Positions 18,732 to 28,779 of a stretch of 64,000 bases of DNA are shown here, in pieces. A program made the position numbers and the translations under genes. Numbering within the stretch: the stretch's first letter is position 1; every line of letters begins with the position of its first letter. The notes beneath the pieces are model-generated. The model saw nothing but the letters and a program-made list of their open reading frames with translations. It ran no database searches and had not been told where the DNA came from. Origin of the DNA: Bacillota bacterium (GTDB taxonomy: Bacteria; Bacillota; Clostridia; Acetivibrionales; DTU013); NCBI GenBank assembly GCA_023409735.1, contig JAEYRB010000035.1, positions 17,470 to 81,469 on the forward strand. The letters run 5' to 3'.

Positions 18732-19700
18732 ATGGATCGTTTGAACGGGAAGTTATATTTGATTTGTGCTTTTTCGCTGGCAGGAACCAGTGTCATATCG
18801 GCCAGATTTGTTATGGGAAGGCTCGGAACATTTACGATTACGGCAGTTAGCCTTTTTTTTGCGCTCATGTTTTTAGCTCCATTATGCGGTAAGCAATTTG
18901 TAAGATATATTCGTTTAATGTCATTTCGAAATTTTCTTTATTTGTCTCTTCAGGCATTATGCGGTATTTTTCTATTCCGCATGTTTTTGTTAAACGGTCT
19001 CTATTATACCAGTGCTGGAGAAGCAGGTATACTTACAGGCGCAACGCCTACTATAACGGCGCTTCTCGCTATTATCATATTGAGGGAACCGATCAATGGA
19101 AGAAAGCTTACAGGGATATTATGCACTGTAGGTGGAATTCTTATCATTCAAGGAGTATTAACGCCGGGTAACGGTTTATCCTTAGAACACATCAGAGGGA
19201 ATATGCTCGTACTCTGTGCGGCAGCTTGTGAGTCTGCTTTTAACACATTGTCACGTTTTTCAGCCGTCAAGGCTGCAGCGGACTTAAAAGAACCTTCAAG
19301 TTCCATTGCTCAGACCGCAATTGTGTCGGCAATTGCTCTAATTCTATGCCTGATCCCTGCAGCGTTTGAGAATCCCTTGAAGGAGCTTTCAGAAATTGGC
19401 CTTATGGAATGGATGGCTCTTCTTTGGTATGGCGTATTTGTAACGGCTTTGGCATTTATCTGCTGGTACTCCGGAATTAAGCGGACCGGAGCATTCACAG
19501 CCGCGGCTTTTTCGGGTATGATGCCGTTTACATCCATGCTGCTATCGATCGTAGTGCTGGGCGAAAATAGTGATTACCGGCAGTGGTTGGGAGGGTTTCT
19601 TATAATTGTCGGTATGATCCTTATCGGAACTGAGCGCATTGATGCCAGGCTTCCGATATCAAAGAATATTAAAGCAGAGGAAAGGAAGGTGAAGGGGTAA
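18732..19700 (+). CDS. EamA family (DMT) transporter
   Basis: This 322-residue protein has ten predicted membrane helices in two EamA repeats (for example LFFALMFLAPLCGK, LLAIIILREPINGRKLTGILCTVGGILIIQG, and AAAFSGMMPFTSMLLSIVVLGE near the end). EamA proteins export small metabolites or amino acids. ATG at 18732 is chosen because AGGGGGAG lies upstream; the in-frame ATG at 18693 would put the site inside the gene. It is divergent from the MocR-type regulator, which probably controls it. Confidence 0.88.
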   Translation: MDRLNGKLYLICAFSLAGTSVISARFVMGRLGTFTITAVSLFFALMFLAPLCGKQFVRYIRLMSFRNFLYLSLQALCGIFLFRMFLLNGLYYTSAGEAGILTGATPTITALLAIIILREPINGRKLTGILCTVGGILIIQGVLTPGNGLSLEHIRGNMLVLCAAACESAFNTLSRFSAVKAAADLKEPSSSIAQTAIVSAIALILCLIPAAFENPLKELSEIGLMEWMALLWYGVFVTALAFICWYSGIKRTGAFTAAAFSGMMPFTSMLLSIVVLGENSDYRQWLGGFLIIVGMILIGTERIDARLPISKNIKAEERKVKG

Positions 19701-19846
19701 TTAATTTTTTGTTAATAGAGCAGCATTATCCCAAATAAAGGTACACAGGCAAATACCTGAATCATATAAAAAGTGCAGCGATGAGGATACATCGAAGTTT
19801 TCTCTTTATCTACATAATTCACCCTACATTGACAAATTAATGAAAT

Positions 19847-19891
19847 AAAGATATAATGACTGCGGTATGTGACCGCGGTCATTATATCTTT
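19847..19891. terminator. Perfect inverted repeat, probable bidirectional terminator
   Basis: Arms AAAGATATAATGAC (19847-19860) and GTCATTATATCTTT (19878-19891) are perfect complements, and an inner GCGGT/ACCGC stem adds length. The T-run is short. It lies between the EamA gene and the surface-protein gene. The rest of 19700-20012 is AT-rich promoter sequence without a gene. Confidence 0.65.
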
Positions 19892-20012
19892 CATAGGTAA
19901 ATTAGTATTTTTCGTGGTAAATTAAATTTCTGTTTTCTAACAACGATAAGCTAAAAGCATTATAAATGAATATCAATAATCTCTTTTGATATATATTATG
20001 GAGGTATAAAGA

Positions 20013-23000
20013 ATGTTTAAGAGAGTTTTATCACTTGTTTTAGCACTATCTATTTTCTTATCAATTCCTTCTACTGTATTTGCCGGCGAAATTAAGGATA
20101 TCTCACAGGAAGCTCTAAGAATTTCTGACGAGTTTGCTGCTCAGTATCCCGGCGGAGCATTTTGCTTTCCCGCAGTTGCAATAGAAACTAATGAGTACAG
20201 TGGACGAACAGTCATAGATGTTTTGAGACAGGGTGGGACATACGGGGATATAACAGTGACTGTAAAAGCTATCAACGTTACAGCTACTTATGGAAAGGAT
20301 TACATACTTTCAATCCCAGGTTTTATGTATGACAAAAAAATAGAAGGTAGTGATGTTGAACTCACTGAACTTTCAGCCATTGAAACAGACGCATCCTCTG
20401 ATGTTACGGCGGAAGAAGCAGAAGTAGATACACCTGTAGCGGTTCCAACAGAAGAAGCAGCTACACCTTTAACAGAAGAAGCAGCATCCCCAACAGTCGA
20501 AGCAGGAGGAGCAATCACACCTTCAGTAGTTCCAACAGAAGAAGCAGCACCTTCAACAGAAGAAGCAGCATCCTCAACAGTCGAAGCAGGAGGAGCAATC
20601 ACACCTTCAGTAGTTCCAACAGAAGAAACAGCTTCACCTCCAGCAGAAGAAGTAGCTACACCCTCAAAAGTTGAAACGACAGCACCTTCAACAATTACAG
20701 ATACACCTGTAGCAGTTCCTCCGCAGAACGCCAGCCTCAAGGAAATAAGACAGCTTGCAACCGGCAAGACTTCTGACAGGGAAAAGCTTGCACCATTGAC
20801 AAGTCAGGAGAACAGTGATTTGGACACCGCTATAACTGCTGCAGAAGACTTTTATAAGGAGGCTCCAGGAACAGTATTCAATCTTTCCTTTTCTGAGGGG
20901 GAACGCAAAAAAAGCTTTAATCTTGATATTTTAAACGATGATATTGGCGAGGCACAGGAGCAGATTGTATTTGTAATTACCGAGGTATCCTCGGGTGGTG
21001 AAATCGGTTTGCAAAAGGAAACAACAGTAAATATTATCGATGACGAGCCATATGAAATGCCCATATTAAGGTTTTCTGAGAACAGCTATACAGCAGCAGA
21101 GAAAGTTGCGAAAATTACCATAAAAAGAAGCTCAGGAATAAATTATTATGCAGGAGCAGCCATATCTACCATTGGTGACGATGCAAGGGCAGGTACAGAT
21201 TATACCGAGATAAATCAGAAGATATTATTTGTACCCGGGCAGTCGGAGTTAAGTTTAGATATACCTATAACCCCAAATACCAGTGGAGTTGATAAGTACT
21301 TTTATGTTAAGCTTGAGCCTGATAATGGATGTACCCTGTTAGGAGACGAAGTGGTACAGGTATTAATACCAAAACAGACCGGTATTTCTGAGAGTGTGCT
21401 GAAAATCAGTGAACGTACGCTTTTGGAGGGAACAGAAGGTGTATACGCCGGGGTTGATAAGGAAATAGTCAAATATGATGGTTTTGACTTCGTAAATGGT
21501 AAAAATACCTTTACTTACAAATCAAATGACTGGATGTGCATAGAACAAATAAAAGATACCAAAGAGGTAGCTTACGGCTATCTTAGAACGAAAAAAGCTT
21601 ATTATATGCAGCATTTGGACAAGGCAAGAGCTAATATCGGGCTTTTTGATACATATCATAAGGGCGGCTACAATGGAAACATAGCTTATGTGCGTGCATT
21701 ATACACTCAGAATTCAAGCAAAGCATTTATTGCCACCCTTGTAAGTGTGAAACACTTTCATGAAGACGAAATAGACAAGGAAATATTAAGTGAACGTCTT
21801 TTTAGTAAGGGGATATATGATAGTCTTGCCAGTCAAGGATATGTGAAGGATGCTCCATTCAAGTTTGAATTTGAGTTGTCAAATTGGGAATATCCGGGTG
21901 ATAAGGCTTATTTCAAAGTTAAAAATCTTGAGATTTTTTATCGGAAAATTGATTTTGATATTCAAGGGGCTGAACTGGACAAATTATATACCTTTGATCT
22001 GAGTAAAACCAGTGATTCCGAAGGTTTCTATAAAACAGAAGAAGTCACACCGGGTAAAATTGATATTGTCAGTGTTGATAATAACAATGAAAAGCTCAAG
22101 GGCTTCTATACCTCCAAGGACAGTATGTCCTTTAGAATTATAGCCAAGGAAGTAAAAGATGACTATTATTTGAGGGGGATTAAAATTCTCAAGGATTATG
22201 ATAAAGTTGGTGCAAATAAAGAAGGTAACTACTGTTTCTTTGATTTTGAAGAGAAAAAGACCGATATTGTAACAATAGACCATACATGGATAATTAATAA
22301 TTCAAAATTCATTAATGGTAATGACACGTTTATTATACAGCCTGTATTTGAAAGAAAATCGGCAAAGCTGACTGTAAGTCTGGATGGTAATGGTGACAAG
22401 GGTGAAATTGTCAATGTTGTTAACAAAGCCAATCCTGATAAAGAATATGATGAAATAAAGTTTTATGATGAAGACGGAAAAGAAACATGGAAGTACAATT
22501 TACATGTTGGGGATAAAGTAACACTTACAGGAGCCGGTAAAAATGATAACATGATATCGGGCTACTACGTTTCATATAATGGAGGGATGAAACAGAGCGA
22601 AGGCGGAACTACAAGCGCCGGAATACATACAATTAAACTAACTGAGACGGTGAGTGTTTCTCCCATATTTGAAGCACAGCTTCTGAATGTTAAGCGTGAT
22701 CCTAATTTCAAGAAAAAACATCCCGAAATCCAAGGTGTTCTGAATTATGGGTCTACAACTACCAATGGAGACGGCCAGCTTGAAGGTATTAAGTCAGGTC
22801 AGTATATTGAATTCACTTCAATCCCTCCTGAGGGTTATACTACTGTATGGGCTAATAGAACAGGGGATACAAATGGAAATGGAGTTCTTGACTACGATGA
22901 AATATATGATCCGCAAACAGGCAAGCTTTATCGCCAGTTTGATTACGACTTGGATGGGAAATTAGATGCCGAATATGATGCACTTATGTATGGGGAATTA

Positions 23001-26000
23001 TTCGGATATAAGGTCAGTCAGCCGAAGCCATTAATCTATTATTACTACGAGCCGCTTTCAGGAAAGACGCTTTCTAGTGGTAAAGTAAGCGGAGCTGTTG
23101 TTACGCGGGAATATACAATCAGGCAGGGATATAAGCAAACTGATAATGCAAATGGTGAAAAGGTGGACAGCCTGGTGCCTGTAGTTGGTGCAGCTGTGAG
23201 AATGGGTGGAAGCTACGACAGAGAAAACCCTGATGCACAGATGGGATATGGCACTTCCACAAATAGCTTAGGGCGTTTTGATTTTGATGTGGTTAATCTT
23301 GTAAAGGATAATTATTATCTTCTGGGTGTAGATTATAATGGAGTTTCCTACATAGACAAAATCAACACTTCCTCGGCTAAACAGTTAATACTGCCTACCT
23401 TTACCAGTATGAAGCCCATTAGTATAAATGGAGTACCCCAAGACGGGGAGGATCCTACTATAGTATCAGGCAGCGCAGTTATGATAAAGGATAAAATGGT
23501 TGACTTTAATTTAATTACTGCCTCTCTTGAAAACAATGTAAAGGTAGAAAATGCTATATTCAGGATTTATTCATCAAAGGGAACATTGGAATCTACCAAA
23601 ACGGAGCCTGTTACTGCTAGCAAGGCAACACTTTCAGTAAATCTCAACAGTGCTTTTTTCCCAGGTGCAAAAATGACGGTACAGCTTGTTGATCAAAATG
23701 GAAATAAAAGCATGGAGTATAATACCGGTTTCCAATTCAGACCTAAAATACAGCCAACATCAATACTCCCTTCCTTTGAAGCACCAGAAGAAGTACCAAT
23801 TCCCATATTAGAAACAGTAATGGGTGCTCTGGACTTGGGGCTTGCCCGGTTTACAAATTATGAAGTGAATGATGAGGGTTATACACTGCGCATTGGTGGT
23901 AGCCATGATTTTAAAGAAAAAGAGAAGGAACTGAAAAATACTATCGATAAAGCTAAAAAAGATGATAAAGATGGGGAAAAAGCAAAAGAAGAAATTAAAA
24001 AGGCAAACAAAGATGCACCCAAAAAAGAAGATTCTAGTTTAAAGGTTAAATCAACCTTGACAAATAAGCTTGGTGTTAAGGTTAGCCTTGAAATGAATAT
24101 AAAATATGATGAAGACAGGGATCCGGCATTGGGCTCACCCTATTATTTCGGGCACATGCTGTTAATGGTAACTCTTGAAGATAAGCTTACCGTTGAAACA
24201 AGAATTATGCTGCCAATAGGACTTCCGCTTATAGTAAGACTGGAAGTAGGGGGAAGTGTTACAGGGTTTATTTATATTACTCCATATACACCCCTCGGAC
24301 AATCTCAACCGGTAAAAGTATATGCAGATAAAGATGGAAATTATCCTTATTACCAGGCAGAAAAGGGCTCGCCAGATAGAAAATTTGAAATTGAAGGGGG
24401 AATAATACTAGAACCCTATATTTCTCTGTCAGTGGGTGTAGAAGTTGGAATTGCTGAGGTTTCAGTTGAGGGGAAAGCCCTGTTTAAATTGTTTTTCAGT
24501 ACCGCAAGGAGTGGGAGCGGAACAGTTACCCTAACTGCAACAGTAAATGTAACGACGCTAGGATTTAATGTGTACAGCAAAAAGTTTGCTGAATGGGGCG
24601 CCGACCTTTTCGGAAACCCCGACGATATGCCGTTTAAAATGCTGACCGGTGATGATATAAACGACAAAGAATTTGAGCCTATTGAAAGAGATTATTTGGA
24701 AAAGAGGAGCTCATGGTTAGGGGATTTATTAACAAATCCAGGCCCCAGCATGACAAATTATGTAGAAAGGACATTAATGGAAGGTGTATACCCATACCCG
24801 GATCCTCAGTTGATGAGAATCGATGAAGATAGTTTGCTGCTGGTATTTATAGACGATGATGTGAAAAGAAACCCCAAAAATCGTGGTGCTCTCTTTTACT
24901 CAGTTTCACATGATAATGGAGAAACCTTCTCAGAGCCAATATTGATTGACAATGACGGAACACTGGATTCTAGTCCAAAACTAAAGGATGTTGGAAGCAA
25001 AATCATATGCCTCTATTCTTCTTTGGACAGTAACATTACCGAAGGAAAATCCATGGAGGATATTCTGGAGATAAATTGTCTTGAAATGGCAGTATTTGAT
25101 AAGAGCAGTTATGTATTTTCAGAACCTATAAAGGTTACAAAATACACTGGAAGAGTAAGCCCTGACGACAGTACAATGCAGGGGGATTATTATACTGATG
25201 CTGAAGGGGAAATCATATTTGATGAGGTAAGCGGGAAGGCTCTGATATTCTATACAAAAACAGACTATACCTCTGATTCTGACGAGGCTTTCAGTGCTAA
25301 GGAGTTGTTTGACAGTTATAATACTATTGCATATATGATTTATGATATAAGCTCTAATACATTTTTACCATACAGTGCTGTGGATTATCCAGCGGGAATA
25401 ACCACAGAGGCCGCAATTCAATGGAATAGCGACTGGTATGGTCAACGCTTCCTTAATACAGAAATTATGGATGCAAGCTTACCCGGCGGAGTGCTTTCTG
25501 ACCCTTTGATTATGGATTTGACAACTGCACAGAAGGATGGTATAGCTTATATTGCATATTCTGTGGATATGGATGGGAAAATTGAAACACTTACAGACAG
25601 AGATATATATTTGCAGACATATGATTTCTCTGCCCAAACCTTTACAAATCCTATAAAGGTATCTGATTTGGAGATTGATATTCAGAGTAGAGCAGATGAA
25701 AGGCCAAGGCTTATAGAGTTTAAGGGAGATATATATTTATTCTATATTTCCGGTATAGAAATCCACTATTACAATCTGGAGGGCTTTTTAGAAACCCTTA
25801 GAACCGGAGACCCATCGGCAGAGCCAGGTGATGAAGGATATCAGAACTTGAATCCTGGTATTGCGCTTGAATATAGTAGTGATAATGTACCTTCAGATTA
25901 TGAAGTTTTGGTTGGCGATGACGGAAAACTCTATATGGTTTGGACTGAGGATACCTTGAGACTTGCCGATGGCATTGAACCTGGGTCACAGGAAGCATTA

Positions 26001-28283
26001 AAACCTGAAAATACTTATCACGAAAATCAGATATATGCTTCGGTATTATACGATGCCTTGGATGTTATTGATGATGATGGGAAGAGTGCATCAGCCGGTG
26101 AACATTATGGAATATGGAGTCAGAAGGTTCAGGTAACTGCAGGGCCGGGCAGCTATGATAATCCGGGACTTAGCATAATGGCTGATGGACGTATTGTTCT
26201 GGCAGCAAAGAAAAGCGAAAAAATACTGGTTGACGATTCTATTTCGTCACCCCGTGAAGAGGATTTAACTAATGCAACATTTGTTACTTTAAACCTGACA
26301 CCCATAGCCTTGCCTGAAATGGAGAAGGATTCTGTAAGCTTTGATTCAGAATACCCGATGCCGGGTGAAGTAACAGCAATAACTGCTGCTGTGAATAATC
26401 AGGGACTCATACCATTCTTGAATCCTGTTGTTGATTTCTATGCAGTTAAAGGCAATACAGAAACACTGATTGGAAGTGATATTGGAAGTTCACCAATATA
26501 TGGAGGTGTTGAAGAGAAATTCTTCATTGATTGGGAAGTGCCTGAAGATATTGAACATATAAAAATTATCGCAAAACTCAGAAGCCAAGATGATGACACA
26601 ATTACAGCCAGTACTGAAAAAGCATTGCCTTATGGTGAAAAGCTGGAATACGGGTTGTTTGATGTAGAACATGTAGCAGAAAACTATTACAGGGTTTATA
26701 GCGAGGTATATTATAAGGGAAATAAGCCACTTGAAAATGCAAAGCTGATTTTTAACAAAGTTAATACTGATGATACCGTACAAGAAATAAAGCGTCTAAG
26801 CATTGCTGATGAGATTGCCAATCAGGATATGTTTATTATTAATGAAGGCTTCAGAATGTCAGATGCTGACTTAAATAACGGCCAAGCAAAAATTGAGGTA
26901 CGGATAGAGGTAGATGGCAAATTACTGACTAGACAAGAGACAGAGGTTACAAAAGAAATACCAGCACTATATAAGTACCTAATAAATAGGGTAACTGATA
27001 TACAGCTCCCAGCCCAGGAAATGTCTCTGGTAAAAGGAGAGATCGGTAATATTGTTGCAAAGATAAACCCACTTGATGTTGGAGAAAGTTATAACATTGT
27101 TTACGTCTCATCAAATCCAGCAGTTGCAGCAGTAAGTAGCGAAGGAATTGTCAGAGGCCTTGTAAAGGGTAATGCTATTATTACAGCCTACGCAGTCCCG
27201 AAGGTGGAGGTAAGCATACATAATCAGGACGGTTATGCTGTGGAAGGAAACATACTTGATACTCTGTCCCTGGAGAGCTGTAAAAAGGCTTCTGTGGCTG
27301 TAAATGTCATGGAAACACAAAGCAACTTCTCAAGCCCTGGAAATTTGTTCTTAAATGGCATAAAGCCTGCAAGTGTCACTGAAAATGGCGCTAAAGTAGA
27401 ATTTAGCTCCAGTGCTGTTGCGGAATTATTAAATGGTGCAGAAAGTAAGAGTTTAGCTGTTTCAATACAAAAGCTTAAGGCAAATGAAAGGCTTCAAATG
27501 TATACCATTTCTGTTAAAGCAGGAAACACAGTGATTACAGGCCTCAATAACTCAAGTGTTCGGATAAGTATACCATATTTGCTAGGGGAGAATGAAGATC
27601 CAAATGCAGTTACTGTATATCGTGTTAATAAGAACGGAGATATGAGAGCCATTCCAAACTGCAGCTATAAAGATGGAATGATAACCTTTACTACTTCTGA
27701 TTTTAGTGAATTCGCAATAGGTTACAACCTTATTAGCTTTACTGATGTAGACATAAGAGCATGGTATGCCGATGCAGTTACATTTATTACTGCCAGGGAT
27801 ATCGCTGCCGGTGTAGGAAATGGTATGTTTGCACCTGAGAGGGTCATGACCAGAGAGGAATTTGCCAAGTTAGTTGCCTCTACCTTCGGATTTACTTGGT
27901 CAGGCGAAAAGACCATATTTAGCGATGTTAAGAGAGACAGCTGGTATGAGCAGTATGTGGGTGCCTTGTATGAAGCAGGTATAATTAGTGGCATCGGTAA
28001 CGGCAAGTTTGGCACAGGATCGTTCATTTCCAGACAGGATATAGCGACAATACTGTATGGGGCGCTTAAGAATAGAGGCATTGAATTGACTAATATCCGC
28101 CGGTATGAAGGCTTTAACGATGATGCAGACATAGCAGGGTATGCGGCAGAGGCTGTAAAAGCATTGTATGAAGCTGGTTTAATCGACGGTATAGGAAATA
28201 ATATGTTTGGCCCGACTGCAAGTGCGACTCGTGCTCAAATAGCTCAGTTGATAAAGAATATACTGGAGAAGATATGGATGTAA
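20013..28283 (+). CDS. Giant S-layer-homology surface protein (2756 aa)
   Basis: A secreted cell-wall protein. Residues 1-25 are a signal peptide (cleavage after TVFA). Domains by eye: a Calx-beta-like region split by a Pro/Thr/Glu/Ala linker at ~130-245; a second Calx-beta module ~350-455; EF-hand-like loops near 949 (GDTNGNGVLDYDE) and 970; a carboxypeptidase-regulatory-like beta module ~1050-1100; and a Lys/Glu-rich stretch ~1310-1350. These are followed by a propeller-like region with an Asp-box (SHDNGETF, ~1631), a CARDB-like region ~2100-2310, a Big2-like module ~2330-2400, and three SLH motifs (~2575-2756) that bind cell-wall polymer. The start is preceded by GGAGG. I see no catalytic motif, so it is likely structural or adhesive, with function unknown. 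Confidence 0.9.
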   Translation: MFKRVLSLVLALSIFLSIPSTVFAGEIKDISQEALRISDEFAAQYPGGAFCFPAVAIETNEYSGRTVIDVLRQGGTYGDITVTVKAINVTATYGKDYILSIPGFMYDKKIEGSDVELTELSAIETDASSDVTAEEAEVDTPVAVPTEEAATPLTEEAASPTVEAGGAITPSVVPTEEAAPSTEEAASSTVEAGGAITPSVVPTEETASPPAEEVATPSKVETTAPSTITDTPVAVPPQNASLKEIRQLATGKTSDREKLAPLTSQENSDLDTAITAAEDFYKEAPGTVFNLSFSEGERKKSFNLDILNDDIGEAQEQIVFVITEVSSGGEIGLQKETTVNIIDDEPYEMPILRFSENSYTAAEKVAKITIKRSSGINYYAGAAISTIGDDARAGTDYTEINQKILFVPGQSELSLDIPITPNTSGVDKYFYVKLEPDNGCTLLGDEVVQVLIPKQTGISESVLKISERTLLEGTEGVYAGVDKEIVKYDGFDFVNGKNTFTYKSNDWMCIEQIKDTKEVAYGYLRTKKAYYMQHLDKARANIGLFDTYHKGGYNGNIAYVRALYTQNSSKAFIATLVSVKHFHEDEIDKEILSERLFSKGIYDSLASQGYVKDAPFKFEFELSNWEYPGDKAYFKVKNLEIFYRKIDFDIQGAELDKLYTFDLSKTSDSEGFYKTEEVTPGKIDIVSVDNNNEKLKGFYTSKDSMSFRIIAKEVKDDYYLRGIKILKDYDKVGANKEGNYCFFDFEEKKTDIVTIDHTWIINNSKFINGNDTFIIQPVFERKSAKLTVSLDGNGDKGEIVNVVNKANPDKEYDEIKFYDEDGKETWKYNLHVGDKVTLTGAGKNDNMISGYYVSYNGGMKQSEGGTTSAGIHTIKLTETVSVSPIFEAQLLNVKRDPNFKKKHPEIQGVLNYGSTTTNGDGQLEGIKSGQYIEFTSIPPEGYTTVWANRTGDTNGNGVLDYDEIYDPQTGKLYRQFDYDLDGKLDAEYDALMYGELFGYKVSQPKPLIYYYYEPLSGKTLSSGKVSGAVVTREYTIRQGYKQTDNANGEKVDSLVPVVGAAVRMGGSYDRENPDAQMGYGTSTNSLGRFDFDVVNLVKDNYYLLGVDYNGVSYIDKINTSSAKQLILPTFTSMKPISINGVPQDGEDPTIVSGSAVMIKDKMVDFNLITASLENNVKVENAIFRIYSSKGTLESTKTEPVTASKATLSVNLNSAFFPGAKMTVQLVDQNGNKSMEYNTGFQFRPKIQPTSILPSFEAPEEVPIPILETVMGALDLGLARFTNYEVNDEGYTLRIGGSHDFKEKEKELKNTIDKAKKDDKDGEKAKEEIKKANKDAPKKEDSSLKVKSTLTNKLGVKVSLEMNIKYDEDRDPALGSPYYFGHMLLMVTLEDKLTVETRIMLPIGLPLIVRLEVGGSVTGFIYITPYTPLGQSQPVKVYADKDGNYPYYQAEKGSPDRKFEIEGGIILEPYISLSVGVEVGIAEVSVEGKALFKLFFSTARSGSGTVTLTATVNVTTLGFNVYSKKFAEWGADLFGNPDDMPFKMLTGDDINDKEFEPIERDYLEKRSSWLGDLLTNPGPSMTNYVERTLMEGVYPYPDPQLMRIDEDSLLLVFIDDDVKRNPKNRGALFYSVSHDNGETFSEPILIDNDGTLDSSPKLKDVGSKIICLYSSLDSNITEGKSMEDILEINCLEMAVFDKSSYVFSEPIKVTKYTGRVSPDDSTMQGDYYTDAEGEIIFDEVSGKALIFYTKTDYTSDSDEAFSAKELFDSYNTIAYMIYDISSNTFLPYSAVDYPAGITTEAAIQWNSDWYGQRFLNTEIMDASLPGGVLSDPLIMDLTTAQKDGIAYIAYSVDMDGKIETLTDRDIYLQTYDFSAQTFTNPIKVSDLEIDIQSRADERPRLIEFKGDIYLFYISGIEIHYYNLEGFLETLRTGDPSAEPGDEGYQNLNPGIALEYSSDNVPSDYEVLVGDDGKLYMVWTEDTLRLADGIEPGSQEALKPENTYHENQIYASVLYDALDVIDDDGKSASAGEHYGIWSQKVQVTAGPGSYDNPGLSIMADGRIVLAAKKSEKILVDDSISSPREEDLTNATFVTLNLTPIALPEMEKDSVSFDSEYPMPGEVTAITAAVNNQGLIPFLNPVVDFYAVKGNTETLIGSDIGSSPIYGGVEEKFFIDWEVPEDIEHIKIIAKLRSQDDDTITASTEKALPYGEKLEYGLFDVEHVAENYYRVYSEVYYKGNKPLENAKLIFNKVNTDDTVQEIKRLSIADEIANQDMFIINEGFRMSDADLNNGQAKIEVRIEVDGKLLTRQETEVTKEIPALYKYLINRVTDIQLPAQEMSLVKGEIGNIVAKINPLDVGESYNIVYVSSNPAVAAVSSEGIVRGLVKGNAIITAYAVPKVEVSIHNQDGYAVEGNILDTLSLESCKKASVAVNVMETQSNFSSPGNLFLNGIKPASVTENGAKVEFSSSAVAELLNGAESKSLAVSIQKLKANERLQMYTISVKAGNTVITGLNNSSVRISIPYLLGENEDPNAVTVYRVNKNGDMRAIPNCSYKDGMITFTTSDFSEFAIGYNLISFTDVDIRAWYADAVTFITARDIAAGVGNGMFAPERVMTREEFAKLVASTFGFTWSGEKTIFSDVKRDSWYEQYVGALYEAGIISGIGNGKFGTGSFISRQDIATILYGALKNRGIELTNIRRYEGFNDDADIAGYAAEAVKALYEAGLIDGIGNNMFGPTASATRAQIAQLIKNILEKIWM
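20471..20634 (+). repeat. In-frame 84-bp tandem repeat in the surface-protein linker
   Basis: Copy 1 (20471-20554) and copy 2 (20555-20634) are nearly identical. Each encodes about 28 residues of the type TEEAASxTVEAGGAITPSVVP. The unit length is a multiple of three, so copy-number change would keep the frame. It lies in the flexible linker that splits the first Calx-beta-like region. Confidence 0.9.
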
Positions 28284-28368
28284 TTTTGGAGGTTATGGCA
28301 CAAAGACACCGGTAGGATTTGATAGTATAAGATTTCCTCTGTAAATTATTTTTCTTGTTAATTCTTTG

Positions 28369-28401
28369 AGGCTTGTAAGCAGGATTTATGATTACAAGCC
28401 T
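28369..28401 (+). terminator. Terminator-like hairpin after the surface-protein gene
   Basis: Perfect arms AGGCTTGTAA (28369-28378) and TTACAAGCCT (28392-28401) are followed by TGATTATT. The T-run is weak. Confidence 0.6.
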
Positions 28402-28409
28402 TGATTATT

Positions 28410-28470
28410 GTGACCGAAGGTCGACTGCTAAAAAGCAGGAGGGCTCGATATCCCGTGGACTTTTGTTATA
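28410..28470 (+). repeat. Structured intergenic repeat F, copy 1
   Basis: It contains hairpin GACCGAAGGTC, then ACTGCTAAAAAGCAGG, then a GGG-N8-CCC stem, ending GGACTTTTGTTA. It matches copies at 28640, 35470 and 37609 on the same strand. It is the most divergent copy: CTACAG is altered to GACTGC. Confidence 0.6.
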
Positions 28471-28570
28471 CCTTTGCCTGATCAGAAAACAGAGTTTTAT
28501 CAGCGAAGGTGAACAACCGCACCAATGATAATTCGTGTTTTTACAATGAACCTGCTTGCAAACATACATC

Positions 28571-28610
28571 AAAAAACAGACCCGAAGTAAGTAATTCAGG
28601 TCTGTTTTTT
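28571..28610 (+). terminator. Rho-independent terminator
   Basis: AAAAAACAGACC pairs with GGTCTGTTTTTT around a small inner GAA/TTC stem. The T-run is good and the A-run makes it bidirectional. It lies between repeat F copies 1 and 2. I see no convincing gene in the ~500-base gap 28284-28779: an open frame at 28509-28727 overlaps the terminator and repeat. Confidence 0.85.
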
Positions 28611-28639
28611 ATGTGCACCCGGCATGAGCGCAATCTAAC

Positions 28640-28702
28640 TGCGTCGACCGAAGGTCTACAGCAGAAAGGTGAGGATGTCTCGATGCTCTCAAGACTTTTT
28701 AT
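28640..28702 (+). repeat. Structured intergenic repeat F, copy 2
   Basis: Hairpin GACCGAAGGTC, then CTACAGCAGAAAGGTGAG, a GAG-type stem, CTCGATGC, and AAGACTTTTTATT. It shares the core of copies 3 and 4 with an ACC/GGT first stem instead of CCC/GGG. Confidence 0.7.
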
Positions 28703-28779
28703 TAATCTTTATGTACAGCATTGCTGAAATAAAGATTATTGAATAGTTTAAACAATCAAGCAACATTATTACTCGTCAA

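Noticed and set aside
28509..28727. 72-residue open frame between the surface-protein and ferritin genes
   Set aside because: It overlaps a strong terminator and repeat F, has no ribosome site and has a composition unlike the neighbours.
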